This document shows positions 1 through 10,933 of a stretch of DNA of 24,487 nt, in pieces. Source of the stretch: Gallionella sp. (lineage in GTDB: Bacteria > Pseudomonadota > Gammaproteobacteria > Burkholderiales > Gallionellaceae); NCBI GenBank assembly GCA_025362155.1, contig JANYHX010000018.1:1-24487 (forward strand), read 5' to 3'. A program made the position numbers and the translations under genes. The notes under the pieces were generated by a model. The model ran no database searches. It was not told where the DNA came from and saw only the letters and a list, made by a program, of their open reading frames with translations. The number at the start of each line of letters is the position of its first letter. Within the stretch, counting starts at the first letter, position 1.

Positions 1-690
1 TTCAGCCCCACTGTAAACCATTGCCGACAGCGCAAAAGATTTTGCCGGATTTAACATTGTTCCTACTTCAATCGTTTTTTGCGAATTCGTGTCTGTCGCC
101 TGATCCCACCCATTGTTGACCCCACCAACCAAGCTGGCTGCGTCAGATATCTTGTAGGTCGCACGTACACCGGTGTGGGCAAACGGAATGGCGTAACCGA
201 ACAGAATGGAGCGCGAGAAATTGGTGTCGCCCGTAGTCTTGATTACCTCGGCGCCGGACATGGTGACAAATTTACCTGCGATCACTGTAGTGGCACCGGT
301 GGCATATTGAACATAGGCCTGAGTAAGGTCAAACGACTGGTTAGTCGGGCCAAGGCCGATAGACGCAATAGTGCTGGCATCTTTGCCTAGGGTCAGGTCA
401 ACCAAGCCGCCGAAACCCTCCGCAGGCAGCTTAGCAACAGTCAGATCAATAGCCTGCAGGCTGAAGCTATTGTGCGCGTAGTCAAACACGCGGTCGTTGG
501 TGCCACTTGTAAATTGCCCAGTCCCGGCAAGGCGGCTGTAAGAAAAATCAATATCCCCGTTCAGGCTTATTCCCGAGGCATCGAGGACGGACGACAATGT
601 GGGCGCTGCGGGAGCATCCGCTGCACTTGCTAAACCAGGTACCCCCAAAGCAGTCAAGATTAACGCGTTCAAAAATTTGCTTTTCATCAT
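1..690 (-). CDS. Outer-membrane beta-barrel porin, BBP2/OmpL-like family (3' end outside window)
   Basis: Leftward gene whose first 230 codons are in the window with no stop. The product starts MMKSKFLNALILTALG and has a classic Sec signal peptide, with a likely cut after Ala-Ser-Ala near residue 23. Alternating short hydrophobic strands follow. Residues about 139-179 carry the pattern I recognise from the BBP2 (OmpL-like) porin family: GKFVTMSGAEVI, then NFSRSILFGYAIPFAHTGVR, then ATY. Such proteins form outer-membrane channels, but the solute is not readable from sequence. The start at 690 is chosen because AGGA lies 7 nt upstream; the ATG at 687 is an alternative. The gene has a sigma-54 promoter at 749-765 and NtrC-type sites at 827-874, which suggests nitrogen-limitation control. 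Family call fairly firm, substrate unknown. Confidence 0.85.
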   Translation of the reverse strand, partial: MMKSKFLNALILTALGVPGLASAADAPAAPTLSSVLDASGISLNGDIDFSYSRLAGTGQFTSGTNDRVFDYAHNSFSLQAIDLTVAKLPAEGFGGLVDLTLGKDASTIASIGLGPTNQSFDLTQAYVQYATGATTVIAGKFVTMSGAEVIKTTGDTNFSRSILFGYAIPFAHTGVRATYKISDAASLVGGVNNGWDQATDTNSQKTIEVGTMLNPAKSFALSAMVYSGAE

Positions 691-748
691 GATGCATTCC
701 TTTATGGTTAGTTAAAAAGCGGGATGAAGAAATCCGCACGGACATAAC

Positions 749-765
749 AGCAGAATATGTGCCAA
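749..765 (-). promoter_or_regulatory. Sigma-54 (RpoN) promoter for the porin gene
   Basis: The minus strand reads TTGGCACATATTCTGCT, which has the invariant GG-N10-GC spacing. It matches TGGCACG-N4-TTGCW except at two less critical positions. The predicted transcription start is near 738, giving a leader of about 48 nt to the ATG at 690. Two NtrC-like sites upstream support the call. Confidence 0.75.
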
Positions 766-826
766 ATATTTTTAATATTATTAAACAATGCATTGAAGAG
801 AGTCTAAAATTTCAGCAGAACCTCCC

Positions 827-843
827 CGCACCAATTGCAAGCA
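827..843. promoter_or_regulatory. Weaker NtrC-type enhancer site, porin promoter
   Basis: The minus strand reads TGCTTGCAATTGGTGCG. The right half-site GGTGC is intact and the left half is degenerate, for 8 of 12 consensus positions. Its centre lies about 97 bp upstream of the predicted start and about 31 bp (three helical turns) from the stronger site. It would be unremarkable alone; the spacing is what supports it. Confidence 0.45.
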
Positions 844-857
844 TGCTCACGCCTGTG

Positions 858-874
858 CGCACCGCTTGAGTGCA
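858..874. promoter_or_regulatory. Strong NtrC-type enhancer site, porin promoter
   Basis: The minus strand reads TGCACTCAAGCGGTGCG. This is a perfect GCAC-N7-GTGC dyad and matches 11 of 12 specified positions of the enteric NtrC consensus TGCACY-N5-RGTGCA. Its centre is about 128 bp upstream of the predicted sigma-54 start, within the usual enhancer range. Confidence 0.65.
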
Positions 875-916
875 GTATGTGGGTCTACAAATGAAACATC
901 GGGGGGGAATGAATTT

Positions 917-925
917 TGATACACT
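917..925 (+). promoter_or_regulatory. Extended -10 promoter for ubiK-comM
   Basis: TGATACACT matches an extended -10 element (TGnTAnAnT) about 31 nt before the ubiK ATG, which gives a leader of roughly 24 nt. No good -35 box is visible, as is common for extended -10 promoters. Confidence 0.45.
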
Positions 926-955
926 GACCATTACCTGTTTTTTCGGAGTATGGCC

Positions 956-1207
956 ATGATGAACCCCAAGTTTTTTGAAGACATTTCCGCTAAATTAAGT
1001 TCGGTCGCAAATAGCGGACCGGCCAAGGACATCGAGAAAAACATGCGCGCTCTGCTCACGCAGGGCTTTGCCAAGCTCGACTTGGTAACGCGTGAAGAAT
1101 TCGATATTCAAACCCAGGTCTTGACACACACGCGAGAAAAGCTGACCGCTCTTGAATTGCGTGTCGCCGAACTGGAAGCAGAGCGCAACACCCCGGTAGC
1201 GAAATAG
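956..1207 (+). CDS. ubiK: UbiK-family accessory factor (YqiC/BMFP domain)
   Basis: The product is 83 aa, beginning MMNPKFFEDISAKLSS. It has an amphipathic N-terminal helix, a central segment (RALLTQGFAKLDLVTREEFDIQ) and a C-terminal coiled coil (about residues 50-80, TREKLTALELRVAELEAE). This is the standard UbiK/YqiC layout. Family members trimerise and help the aerobic ubiquinone-biosynthesis complex; they also bind membranes. An ATG at 950 lies only 2 nt after GGAG, whereas the one at 956 has a 7-nt spacing, so 956 is preferred. The stop codon abuts the next ATG directly (TAG then ATG), so it is probably co-transcribed and coupled with comM, a pairing I recall as common in betaproteobacteria. 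Confidence 0.88.
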   Translation: MMNPKFFEDISAKLSSVANSGPAKDIEKNMRALLTQGFAKLDLVTREEFDIQTQVLTHTREKLTALELRVAELEAERNTPVAK

Positions 1208-2704
1208 ATGAGCTTGGCTGTACTCTACAGCCGAGCGCTATCCGGAATGGAGGCAGCCCTTGTCACCGTCGAGGTGCACATCGCCAATGGTCTGCCTAAC
1301 TTCACCATCGTGGGTCTGCCTGAAACCGAAGTCAAAGAAAGCAAAGACCGTGTGCGTGCCGCGCTGCAAAATTGCCAGTTCGATTTTCCTGCACGCCGCA
1401 TCACTGTCAATCTTGCACCAGCCGATCTGCCCAAAGAAAGCGGGCGGTTTGATCTGCCCATCGCACTCGGCATCCTCGCCGCAACCGGGCAGATACCTTC
1501 CGACAAACTTGCTGAATATGAATATGCCGGTGAGCTCGCGCTGACAGGTGAACTGCGCGCAATACGCGGTGCGCTGGCAATGACCTATCGCGCCGTAAAC
1601 AGCGGCCGTGCTTTCATCCTTCCGCAAGCGAATGCCGCCGAAGCCGCCTTGGTGGAAGACGCCACTGTATATGCCGCACAATCACTGCTGCAAGTAGCGG
1701 CGCATCTCACCGGACGAGAATTGATCGCGCCATTTGTCAGCCAGCCGCGGACTATTCATCCGCATTACCCCGACATGCGCGAAGTGAAGGGTCAGACGCA
1801 AGCTAAGCGCGCGCTGGAAATCGCCGCCGCTGGCGGACACAGCGTGCTGATGATGGGGCCGCCTGGCACGGGCAAATCCATGCTGGCGGCACGTTTTCCC
1901 GGCATCCTGCCGCAGATGTCACAAGCCGAGGCGTTGCAAAGTGCTGCCGTGCAATCCTTGGATGGCGGCTTCGATGTATCGAAATGGAAGACCCGCCCAT
2001 ACCGTGCGCCTCATCACACCGCCTCAGGTGTGGCTCTAGTCGGCGGCGGCAGCAATCCGCGTCCCGGCGAAATTTCCATGGCGCTGCATGGCGTATTGTT
2101 TCTCGACGAATTGCCGGAGTTTGATCGCAGTGTGCTGGAAGTGTTGCGCGAACCAATGGAATCGGGACGCATCACTATTTCGCGTGCGGCGCGGCGCGCA
2201 GATTTTCCCGCACAATTCCAGTTGATTGCCGCAATGAATCCCTGTCCGTGCGGTTATCACGGCCACTTCAACGGCAAGTGCCGCTGCACGCCGGATCAGA
2301 TTGTTCGCTACCGCAGCAAGATTTCTGGCCCGCTGCTAGATCGTATTGATATCCAGATCGAAGTGCCCGCTGTGCCGCAGGATGACCTGCTCAACAAGGC
2401 GGAGGGCGAAGCCAGTGTTGAGGTTCAAGCACGTGTCGAAATTGCACGCCAACGCCAACTGGCACGTCAGAACAAAGCCAATGCCCAGCTTTCAGTGACT
2501 GAAATTGATACCTTGTGCACACCAGACTCGCAAGGCGAAGCGTTGTTAAGACTAGCCATCACGCGGCTCAATCTCTCAGCGCGGGCTTACCATCGTGTAC
2601 TCAAGGTGGCACGCACCATTGCTGACTTGGCTGACAGCAAAAACATTCTGACGCAACATATCGCAGAGGCAGTGCAGTACCGCAGGATGGATAGACAGGG
2701 GTAG
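1208..2704 (+). CDS. comM: YifB/ComM family Mg-chelatase-like AAA+ ATPase
   Basis: The 498-aa product is full length for YifB/ComM. An N-terminal ChlI-type domain (about 1-170; NGLPNFTIVGLPETEVKES, then NLAPADLPKESGRFDLPIA) precedes an AAA+ core with Walker A GPPGTGKS (217-224) and Walker B GVLFLDE (about 295-301). A four-cysteine cluster (MNPCPCGYHG…GKCRCTP, about 343-360) follows, and then the C-terminal helical domain. In naturally competent bacteria ComM is a hexameric helicase that promotes branch migration during integration of transforming DNA; in others its role is less clear. It directly follows ubiK with no intergenic base. No competence genes are visible here, so competence is not implied. 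All motifs are intact. Confidence 0.93.
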   Translation: MSLAVLYSRALSGMEAALVTVEVHIANGLPNFTIVGLPETEVKESKDRVRAALQNCQFDFPARRITVNLAPADLPKESGRFDLPIALGILAATGQIPSDKLAEYEYAGELALTGELRAIRGALAMTYRAVNSGRAFILPQANAAEAALVEDATVYAAQSLLQVAAHLTGRELIAPFVSQPRTIHPHYPDMREVKGQTQAKRALEIAAAGGHSVLMMGPPGTGKSMLAARFPGILPQMSQAEALQSAAVQSLDGGFDVSKWKTRPYRAPHHTASGVALVGGGSNPRPGEISMALHGVLFLDELPEFDRSVLEVLREPMESGRITISRAARRADFPAQFQLIAAMNPCPCGYHGHFNGKCRCTPDQIVRYRSKISGPLLDRIDIQIEVPAVPQDDLLNKAEGEASVEVQARVEIARQRQLARQNKANAQLSVTEIDTLCTPDSQGEALLRLAITRLNLSARAYHRVLKVARTIADLADSKNILTQHIAEAVQYRRMDRQG

Positions 2705-3203
2705 AAAAATACCAGGATAAAAGGGATCTAATTGCCCCCGGCTATTCAGTTCGATTCTCAATCGGGGTGCTAATTGTATTGCGAGGGGCTACACCCATGA
2801 AAAAATACGTGCTCGCACTATCGAGCGCGATAATGGGAAATTTGTCACTATGAGAATGATGATCGTCGCTGCCATCGTGTCTATAGGAGCAATAAAATAA
2901 TCAGATAATGTCCAAAAGGAAACAAACGACACGCAGTTGTTGAATAAGATGGAACGAGAGAGCCTCGTGGTGTCTTAGGCGGGACAAACCGTACTGCTTA
3001 AGGGCAATCTTGATTGCTGTTACAGGAGCAGTCCTTATTCAGAGCATAACTAATGAGCTAAGAAAAAGTTAAGCCACTTCAAATAATGGCTTGGTAAAGA
3101 AAATAAAAATTTGCAATGGTTTTTCTGCTGTGTATCCGATAAATCCTGTCGTCTAAAATTAGCAGGGTGTGTAAAGAGATTTCCTTAAAAGGTAATTTGT
3201 AAT
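2705..3203 (+). other. Gene-poor stretch between comM and the hydrolase
   Basis: About 500 bp with no convincing gene. It contains a GC-rich dyad around 2741-2770 (CCCCG pairing with CGGGG, plus a small inner CGATT/AATCG hairpin) without a T-run. It also contains a chain of broken small ORFs (2797-3053) and a weak AAGCCA/TGGCTT hairpin near 3071-3092 lacking a clear T-tract. No tRNA or insertion-sequence ends were recognised. Confidence 0.5.
2797..3053 (+). pseudogene. Possible decayed small secreted-protein gene
   Basis: A GAGG-preceded ATG at 2797 opens an 18-codon hydrophobic ORF (MKKYVLALSSAIMGNLSL). Its TGA overlaps a second ATG at 2850, which opens MRMMIVAAIVSIGAIK. That second frame continues past stops at 2898 and 2976 with reasonable-looking sequence (DNVQKETNDTQLLNKMERES, then AGQTVLLKGNLD) to 3053. 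The pattern suggests a signal-peptide protein broken by a frameshift and nonsense mutations. No family was recognised, and chance ORFs remain a real alternative. Confidence 0.25.
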
Positions 3204-3204
3204 T

Positions 3205-3213
3205 TGCTAGAAT
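3205..3213 (+). promoter_or_regulatory. Extended -10 promoter for the hydrolase-ACP-ketosynthase operon
   Basis: TGCTAGAAT is an extended -10 element with a 4/6 -35 box (TTAAAA, 3185-3190) 17 bp upstream. The predicted start near 3220 gives a short leader to the ATG at 3237. It argues against translation starting at the upstream in-frame TTG at 3204. Confidence 0.5.
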
Positions 3214-3236
3214 GCGCCACATTTTTTACCCTTACT

Positions 3237-4097
3237 ATGAATCCACTTACACTAGTTGATGGCGAACACGCCGTGTTACTTATTCACGGCCTGCAGAGCA
3301 GCCCTGTTGAAATGCAACCCTTGGCCAAGCGGCTAGCTCAATCTGGGTATACCGTGCATGTACCTCACATATCTGGTTATGGTTACAAACATGGCGACGA
3401 TGCACATTCCATAACTCATTGGGAAGATTGGCATGCCAAGGTATTAGCCGAGTTTCATGCGCTGAAACAACAGTATAAAACTGTTGCCGTTAGCGGATTG
3501 TGTATTGGCGCAGTTCTTTCACTCAGCATCGCTGCGGAACTGGGAGACGAAGTGGCTGGCTTGTCGCTGCTCGCCACTACACTGTATTACGATGGCTGGA
3601 GCATTCCATGGTATCGATTCATGCTTCCAATTGGTTATTTCACGCCGTTTCGCTATATCTACAACTATCGTGAGCGCGAGCCTTTTGGCCTCAAGAATGT
3701 GCAGTTGCGCAAATGGGTTGCACGCGAAATGAGCCACAAAGATTCTTCGATGGCGGGCGCAGCCAAACTTACCCTGCCTGCGATACATGAAGCAGCGTTG
3801 TTGATTAAATCCGTAAAGAAATCTCTGTCTCGCATCACGGCTCCCGCTTTGATCATTCATGCTGTAGATGACGACATATCCACCCCACGTAGTGCACGAT
3901 TCGTCGCCGCGAACATCGGCTCCAAGATTGTGGAAAGCATTCTGCTACATGACAGCTATCACATGCTTACGATAGACAACGAGCGCGAGGAAGTGGCCGC
4001 GGCAACCATCCGTTTTTTCAACAAAAACACACGAAACCAGAACGCCCTCTTGGTGAATCCTGCTACACTACAATTACATCCATGTCGAATAACTTAG
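3237..4097 (+). CDS. Alpha/beta hydrolase with Cys nucleophile, in an ACP-ketosynthase operon
   Basis: The 286-aa product has a carboxylesterase/monoacylglycerol-lipase-like fold. HGLQSS (about 17-22) forms the oxyanion-hole loop. The nucleophile elbow is G-L-C-I-G (87-91), so Cys89 replaces the usual Ser. An Asp lies in IIHAVDDD (about 211-213), and the catalytic His is His242 in HDSYHML. A Cys nucleophile is known in dienelactone hydrolase and in some thioesterase-like enzymes. The last ~25 residues after RFFNKN look unstructured. The stop lies 3 nt before the ACP gene, and a ketosynthase follows. An acyl-thioester hydrolase or acyltransferase acting on the ACP product is therefore a reasonable inference, but the substrate is unknown. 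The ATG at 3237 lies just downstream of the predicted -10; an in-frame TTG at 3204 would lie upstream of transcription. Confidence 0.8.
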   Translation: MNPLTLVDGEHAVLLIHGLQSSPVEMQPLAKRLAQSGYTVHVPHISGYGYKHGDDAHSITHWEDWHAKVLAEFHALKQQYKTVAVSGLCIGAVLSLSIAAELGDEVAGLSLLATTLYYDGWSIPWYRFMLPIGYFTPFRYIYNYREREPFGLKNVQLRKWVAREMSHKDSSMAGAAKLTLPAIHEAALLIKSVKKSLSRITAPALIIHAVDDDISTPRSARFVAANIGSKIVESILLHDSYHMLTIDNEREEVAAATIRFFNKNTRNQNALLVNPATLQLHPCRIT

Positions 4098-4100
4098 ATA

Positions 4101-4349
4101 ATGAGTTCCCTACAAACTATTCAACATATGATGGTTGAGCAATTCGATTTTAAACTCGAAGATATAAGTCCTGATACTCAACTAGAGAATCTAGGATTTG
4201 ATTCTCTCTCAGTTATCGAATTCTTGTTTAGCCTCGAAGATAAGCTGAAGATTAAGCTGCCCGACCAGCGGGTCGAAATCAAGACCGTCGGCGACCTTGC
4301 CAATTTTGTCGACAATACCATCGCCGTGCAAAAAGGTTGTTCCGATTAG
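4101..4349 (+). CDS. Acyl carrier protein (dedicated, non-AcpP)
   Basis: The 82-aa acidic four-helix carrier protein has the phosphopantetheine site L-G-F-D-S-L at 31-36. Ser35 is the attachment residue, and VIEFLFSLEDKLKI forms the partner-recognition helix. It differs clearly from the standard fatty-acid AcpP (which has DSLDTVE), so it is probably a specialised carrier loaded for the adjacent ketosynthase. It starts 3 nt after the hydrolase stop and ends 7 nt before the ketosynthase start, so the three genes almost certainly form one transcript. Phosphopantetheinylation by a transferase encoded elsewhere is assumed. The pathway product is not identifiable. Confidence 0.88.
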   Translation: MSSLQTIQHMMVEQFDFKLEDISPDTQLENLGFDSLSVIEFLFSLEDKLKIKLPDQRVEIKTVGDLANFVDNTIAVQKGCSD

Positions 4350-4356
4350 GTTCTAA

Positions 4357-5598
4357 ATGGCTCGCCGCGTCGTCATTACTGGACTGGGCATTGTCTCCCC
4401 CATTGGAAATACACCCACAGAATTCTTCAAAAACCTAATGGCGGGTCACTCCGGCATCAAACTCCTAGAAACCAATTTTATTGAGAAACTCTCCATTCGC
4501 ATCGGCGCGCCGGTGGAAAATTTCAATCCTCATGATTACTTCACCAAGATGCAACTCATCAGCATTGACCGCTTCAGCCAGTTCGCACTGGTCGCTGCGG
4601 AGCAGGCCGTTCAAGATGCGCAACTGAAATTAAGTGTAACGGAGCAAACGCGTGCCGGAGTATGTATGGGCTCCTGTCAGGGCGGGGCAGGCGCGCTCGA
4701 AGATGGATACTTTGAAATTTTTCAAAGCCATAATCCGCGCGTCAAACCGCTTACCGTATTGCTCAACATGAACAACGCCGCCGCTTCGCATATTTCAATC
4801 AAATATCACTTACAGGGTCCGAATATCACTTATGCCACCGCATGTTCTTCCTCTGCGATTGCTGTGGGTGAAGCATATCGACAAATCAAGCACGGTTATG
4901 CGGACGTGATGCTGGCTGGTGGTTCCGAAGCGATGCTAACACTAGGCGCGATGAAAGCTTGGGAAGCATTGCGTACGCTGGCGTTAGAAGACCCGAACGA
5001 TGCAGCCGCATCCTGCAAACCTTTTTCAAGAAATCGCAGCGGTTTGGTACTCGGAGAAGGCGCGGCCGTGCTGGTACTAGAAGATTCTGAACGCGCGGTC
5101 AAACGCAACGCCAAGATTTATGCGGAACTGGCCGGCTATGACTGCTCGTCGGATTCCAGCCACATCACCAAACCGGATGCGGGCGGGCAAAAGCGTACCA
5201 TGCTCAACGCCTTGCGCGACGCACAAATGCAACCGCAGGATATCCACTACATCAACGCTCACGGCACAGCGACAGTGGCAGGCGACATTCAAGAAACCAT
5301 AGCGATAAAGCAAGTGTTCGGTGCACATTCGGCACATGTTCCGGTCAGTTCTACCAAATCCATGCACGGGCATCTAATGGGGGCGACCGGCGCAGTAGAA
5401 TTCATGGCCGCCATACTTGCTTTGCACCATAACGCCATTCCACCGACCATTAACTTGCATGAACCCGATCCGGAATGCGATCTAGATTACGTCCCTAACC
5501 AAGGCCGGACAGACGTCAAGCTTAACGCAGTCATGTCTAATTCTTTCGCGTTCGGGGGCAGCAATGCGGTGTTGATTGCCAAACGTTTCCCCTCCTGA
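4357..5598 (+). CDS. FabF-like beta-ketoacyl-ACP synthase
   Basis: The 413-aa protein is a full-length type II condensing enzyme of the KAS I/II (FabB/FabF) family. The catalytic triad is intact: Cys163 in TYATACSSSA, His302 in INAHGTATVAGD and His339 in STKSMHGHLMGATGA, with Lys334 also present. The GGSNAVLI C-terminal motif is normal. The enzyme condenses an acyl group with malonyl-ACP. In fatty-acid operons FabF follows fabD/fabG/acpP; here it follows a divergent ACP and a hydrolase. No reductase or dehydratase is adjacent, so this looks like a specialised set making a single acyl extension, or borrowing other Fab enzymes. Family assignment is firm; biological role unknown. Confidence 0.9.
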   Translation: MARRVVITGLGIVSPIGNTPTEFFKNLMAGHSGIKLLETNFIEKLSIRIGAPVENFNPHDYFTKMQLISIDRFSQFALVAAEQAVQDAQLKLSVTEQTRAGVCMGSCQGGAGALEDGYFEIFQSHNPRVKPLTVLLNMNNAAASHISIKYHLQGPNITYATACSSSAIAVGEAYRQIKHGYADVMLAGGSEAMLTLGAMKAWEALRTLALEDPNDAAASCKPFSRNRSGLVLGEGAAVLVLEDSERAVKRNAKIYAELAGYDCSSDSSHITKPDAGGQKRTMLNALRDAQMQPQDIHYINAHGTATVAGDIQETIAIKQVFGAHSAHVPVSSTKSMHGHLMGATGAVEFMAAILALHHNAIPPTINLHEPDPECDLDYVPNQGRTDVKLNAVMSNSFAFGGSNAVLIAKRFPS

Positions 5599-5738
5599 GC
5601 ATTTCCCAAGGGCTTTGGTGGACACTGGCCTTGTTAGCCACGGCGTTTAGAGCCATTACCCGGCGACTCAACTACGCTTGTAGCTGATGCTGATTACAGA
5701 ATATTTTCCAGACACACTGACCGAGACCCCGGATCGGA

Positions 5739-5918
5739 ATGAATAATGATTGGCTGCTTGGGCCAAACCGCAGGCGTTGTTTCCGGTTACGCACGACATC
5801 ATTGCTGGAATCCGGTGAGCAAGTAAAAGGTTTTCTGTGCGAGCAACATGCTGTGTCGGATGCCGCAGACATCAGCAGTTTTGGCGGCTGGCGTGCCTAT
5901 TTGGGCAGCTTGCGCTAG
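5739..5918 (+). CDS. Possible small protein upstream of metH (59 aa)
   Basis: The ORF opens [20 protein letters not shown] and ends in WRAYLGSLR, with a mid-segment [15 protein letters not shown]. The composition (Arg-rich start, balanced charged/hydrophobic middle) and mostly G/C third positions resemble coding sequence. It ends a few bases before the metH -10 element. Only a weak GGA lies in front of the ATG, and no family was recognised. It may be a real small protein or a remnant. The 140 bp between the ketosynthase and this ORF hold nothing I can support. Confidence 0.35.
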   Translation: MNNDWLLGPNRRRCFRLRTTSLLESGEQVKGFLCEQHAVSDAADISSFGGWRAYLGSLR

Positions 5919-5923
5919 CCCCA

Positions 5924-5932
5924 TGCTAAAAT
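5924..5932 (+). promoter_or_regulatory. Extended -10 promoter for metH
   Basis: TGCTAAAAT is a good extended -10 element. The predicted start near 5939 gives a leader of about 20 nt, too short for a cobalamin or SAM riboswitch. The surrounding sequence resembles the hydrolase-operon promoter (TGCTA-A/G-AAT followed by nCGC and an ATTTTT run). Confidence 0.5.
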
Positions 5933-5959
5933 CCGCGCTCATTTTTCAGGCAACACGTC

Positions 5960-9766
<3,807 letters not shown>

Positions 9767-9905
9767 AAGTTAACGTTTGGTATTTGACCTAACTCCTTTA
9801 CTAAAGGCATAGCACGCGCTACTCTACGCGTCGCAAAGGTGCAGCTCGGAACAATTTTGTTAATTCACGACTGTCAGTAATCATTTTGGGTCGGAAAATA
9901 TTGCC

Positions 9906-10652
9906 GTGAATATACTGCCTTCAAAACTAAAAGACGACGCCATTGTTGAAGCGCTTTGTCAGGTTCAGTTTGTTTCAGCTGATTTACCTGAAGTTATTAT
10001 TGGTCGTGCGACTGACTTCTGGGTAAAAGCCGGATATATTGCTGAACGCTTGCCGATAGCTGATATTCCAGCCCCAATTCGCCAAGCCGATCCCAACTTG
10101 CGTTTCCAACCAACGATTCAGCTAAGAGAAAAACAAGGTCCGAATTTGATTCGAATTGGTGAACGGGCCATTTCCTTTCATGTCGCTGGAGAAAAAAAAT
10201 ATCCTGGTTGGGATAAATTTCGAGAGCAATTGAAAGGGGTAGTAGAAGGTCTGTTTTCTAACATGTCCAGTATCTCAGTAAATAGAATTGGTCTCCGCTA
10301 TATAAATGCCATTGTCCAAGACAGGCATTTTATTAAAGACATTCACGAATTAGAATTTGAGGTAAGTGTTGGAGGGAAGAAATTAACCGGCCCCGTCAAT
10401 CTAAATTTTAATGTTTCAGAAAACGCAGCACATATTGTTACTACCCGTTTAGCACATGGTAGTTTTGTGCAAGGTACATTGCCGGCTCAGACTAGCGCCG
10501 TAATCGATGTTGAAGTAAGTACGGCGAATGAGTTCTTAGCTAAGAATGCATTAGATGTAATGAGCTGGATAGAGAAAGCACATACCCTTGAGAAGACTGC
10601 GTTCTTCGCGCTTATCCCCAACACTGTGCTACAAAAACTGGTGGAGAATTAA
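9906..10652 (+). CDS. TIGR04255-type protein, first gene of accessory cassette
   Basis: The 248-aa product starts at GTG (MNILPSKLKDDAIVEALCQV). The N-terminal K-L-K-x-x-x-I-V-E-A-L-x-x-V-x-F pattern, the LPEVIIGR segment and the central IGLRYINAIV are what I associate with TIGR04255. That is a sporadically distributed, uncharacterised bacterial family of about this length. There are no membrane segments and no recognisable catalytic motif. The gene is visibly A+T-richer than metH or mpl, with many AAA/AAT/ATT codons, suggesting transfer. It is followed after 3 nt by a small ORF and then by a third unknown gene on the same strand. GTG is the only reasonable start, and the Shine-Dalgarno is poor. 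Function unknown; family call from memory of the motif. Confidence 0.7.
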   Translation: MNILPSKLKDDAIVEALCQVQFVSADLPEVIIGRATDFWVKAGYIAERLPIADIPAPIRQADPNLRFQPTIQLREKQGPNLIRIGERAISFHVAGEKKYPGWDKFREQLKGVVEGLFSNMSSISVNRIGLRYINAIVQDRHFIKDIHELEFEVSVGGKKLTGPVNLNFNVSENAAHIVTTRLAHGSFVQGTLPAQTSAVIDVEVSTANEFLAKNALDVMSWIEKAHTLEKTAFFALIPNTVLQKLVEN

Positions 10653-10655
10653 ATT

Positions 10656-10922
10656 ATGCTTACCTATATTACCGCTATCGCAACAGCAGTTACTCTAACC
10701 ATTACCCCGGTAATCGTTAGTAAATCAGCACGTGAAAATATTCAAGCAAACAAGGTTACTTGGGCTGAACATGGCATGGCCTTGCATCCAAACATCCAGA
10801 TTGTCGATGTAATTTCTCTCGCGGGTCAACGTCCCGATTATTTCCTATCTAGAGCAGAACAGGGTGCCTTAAAACGAGCCCTACTTCGCTCTGTCAAAAT
10901 TATCGAACCTCGCCTTGCGTAA
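10656..10922 (+). CDS. Small membrane-anchored protein of the accessory cassette
   Basis: The 88-aa product has a hydrophobic N-terminus (MLTYITAIATAVTLTITPVI, about residues 1-22) that could be a membrane anchor or uncleaved signal. A polar tail contains VTWAEHGMALHPNIQIVDVI and ends in a basic helix (SRAEQGALKRALLRSVKIIE). It begins 3 nt after the TIGR04255 gene stop, so translation is probably coupled. No family recognised. If the hydrophobic segment is a true anchor, the cassette would act at or sense the inner membrane, which is inference only. Base composition matches the first cassette gene rather than the chromosome. Confidence 0.6.
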   Translation: MLTYITAIATAVTLTITPVIVSKSARENIQANKVTWAEHGMALHPNIQIVDVISLAGQRPDYFLSRAEQGALKRALLRSVKIIEPRLA

Positions 10923-10933
10923 CCTTTTCTTTT

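Noticed and set aside
79..390. Rightward 103-codon ORF near the left edge
   Set aside because: It lies antisense to the porin gene, whose frame has a signal peptide and family motifs; the rightward translation has no protein-like features.
2741..2770. tRNA-like GTTCGATTC word in the comM downstream region
   Set aside because: The T-arm-like word is not followed by an acceptor stem or preceded by anticodon and D arms.
3064..3100. AAGCCA/TGGCTT hairpin as a terminator
   Set aside because: Only 6 bp with a 10-nt loop and no clear T-run after it.
3204..3236. Upstream TTG start giving the hydrolase 11 more residues
   Set aside because: The TTG precedes the predicted -10 element and lacks a ribosome site; the fold begins after the ATG at 3237.
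9795..9831. CCTTTACTAAAGG and ACGCG/CGCGT dyads after metH
   Set aside because: Very short arms or no loop, no T-run; not supportable as terminator or attachment site.
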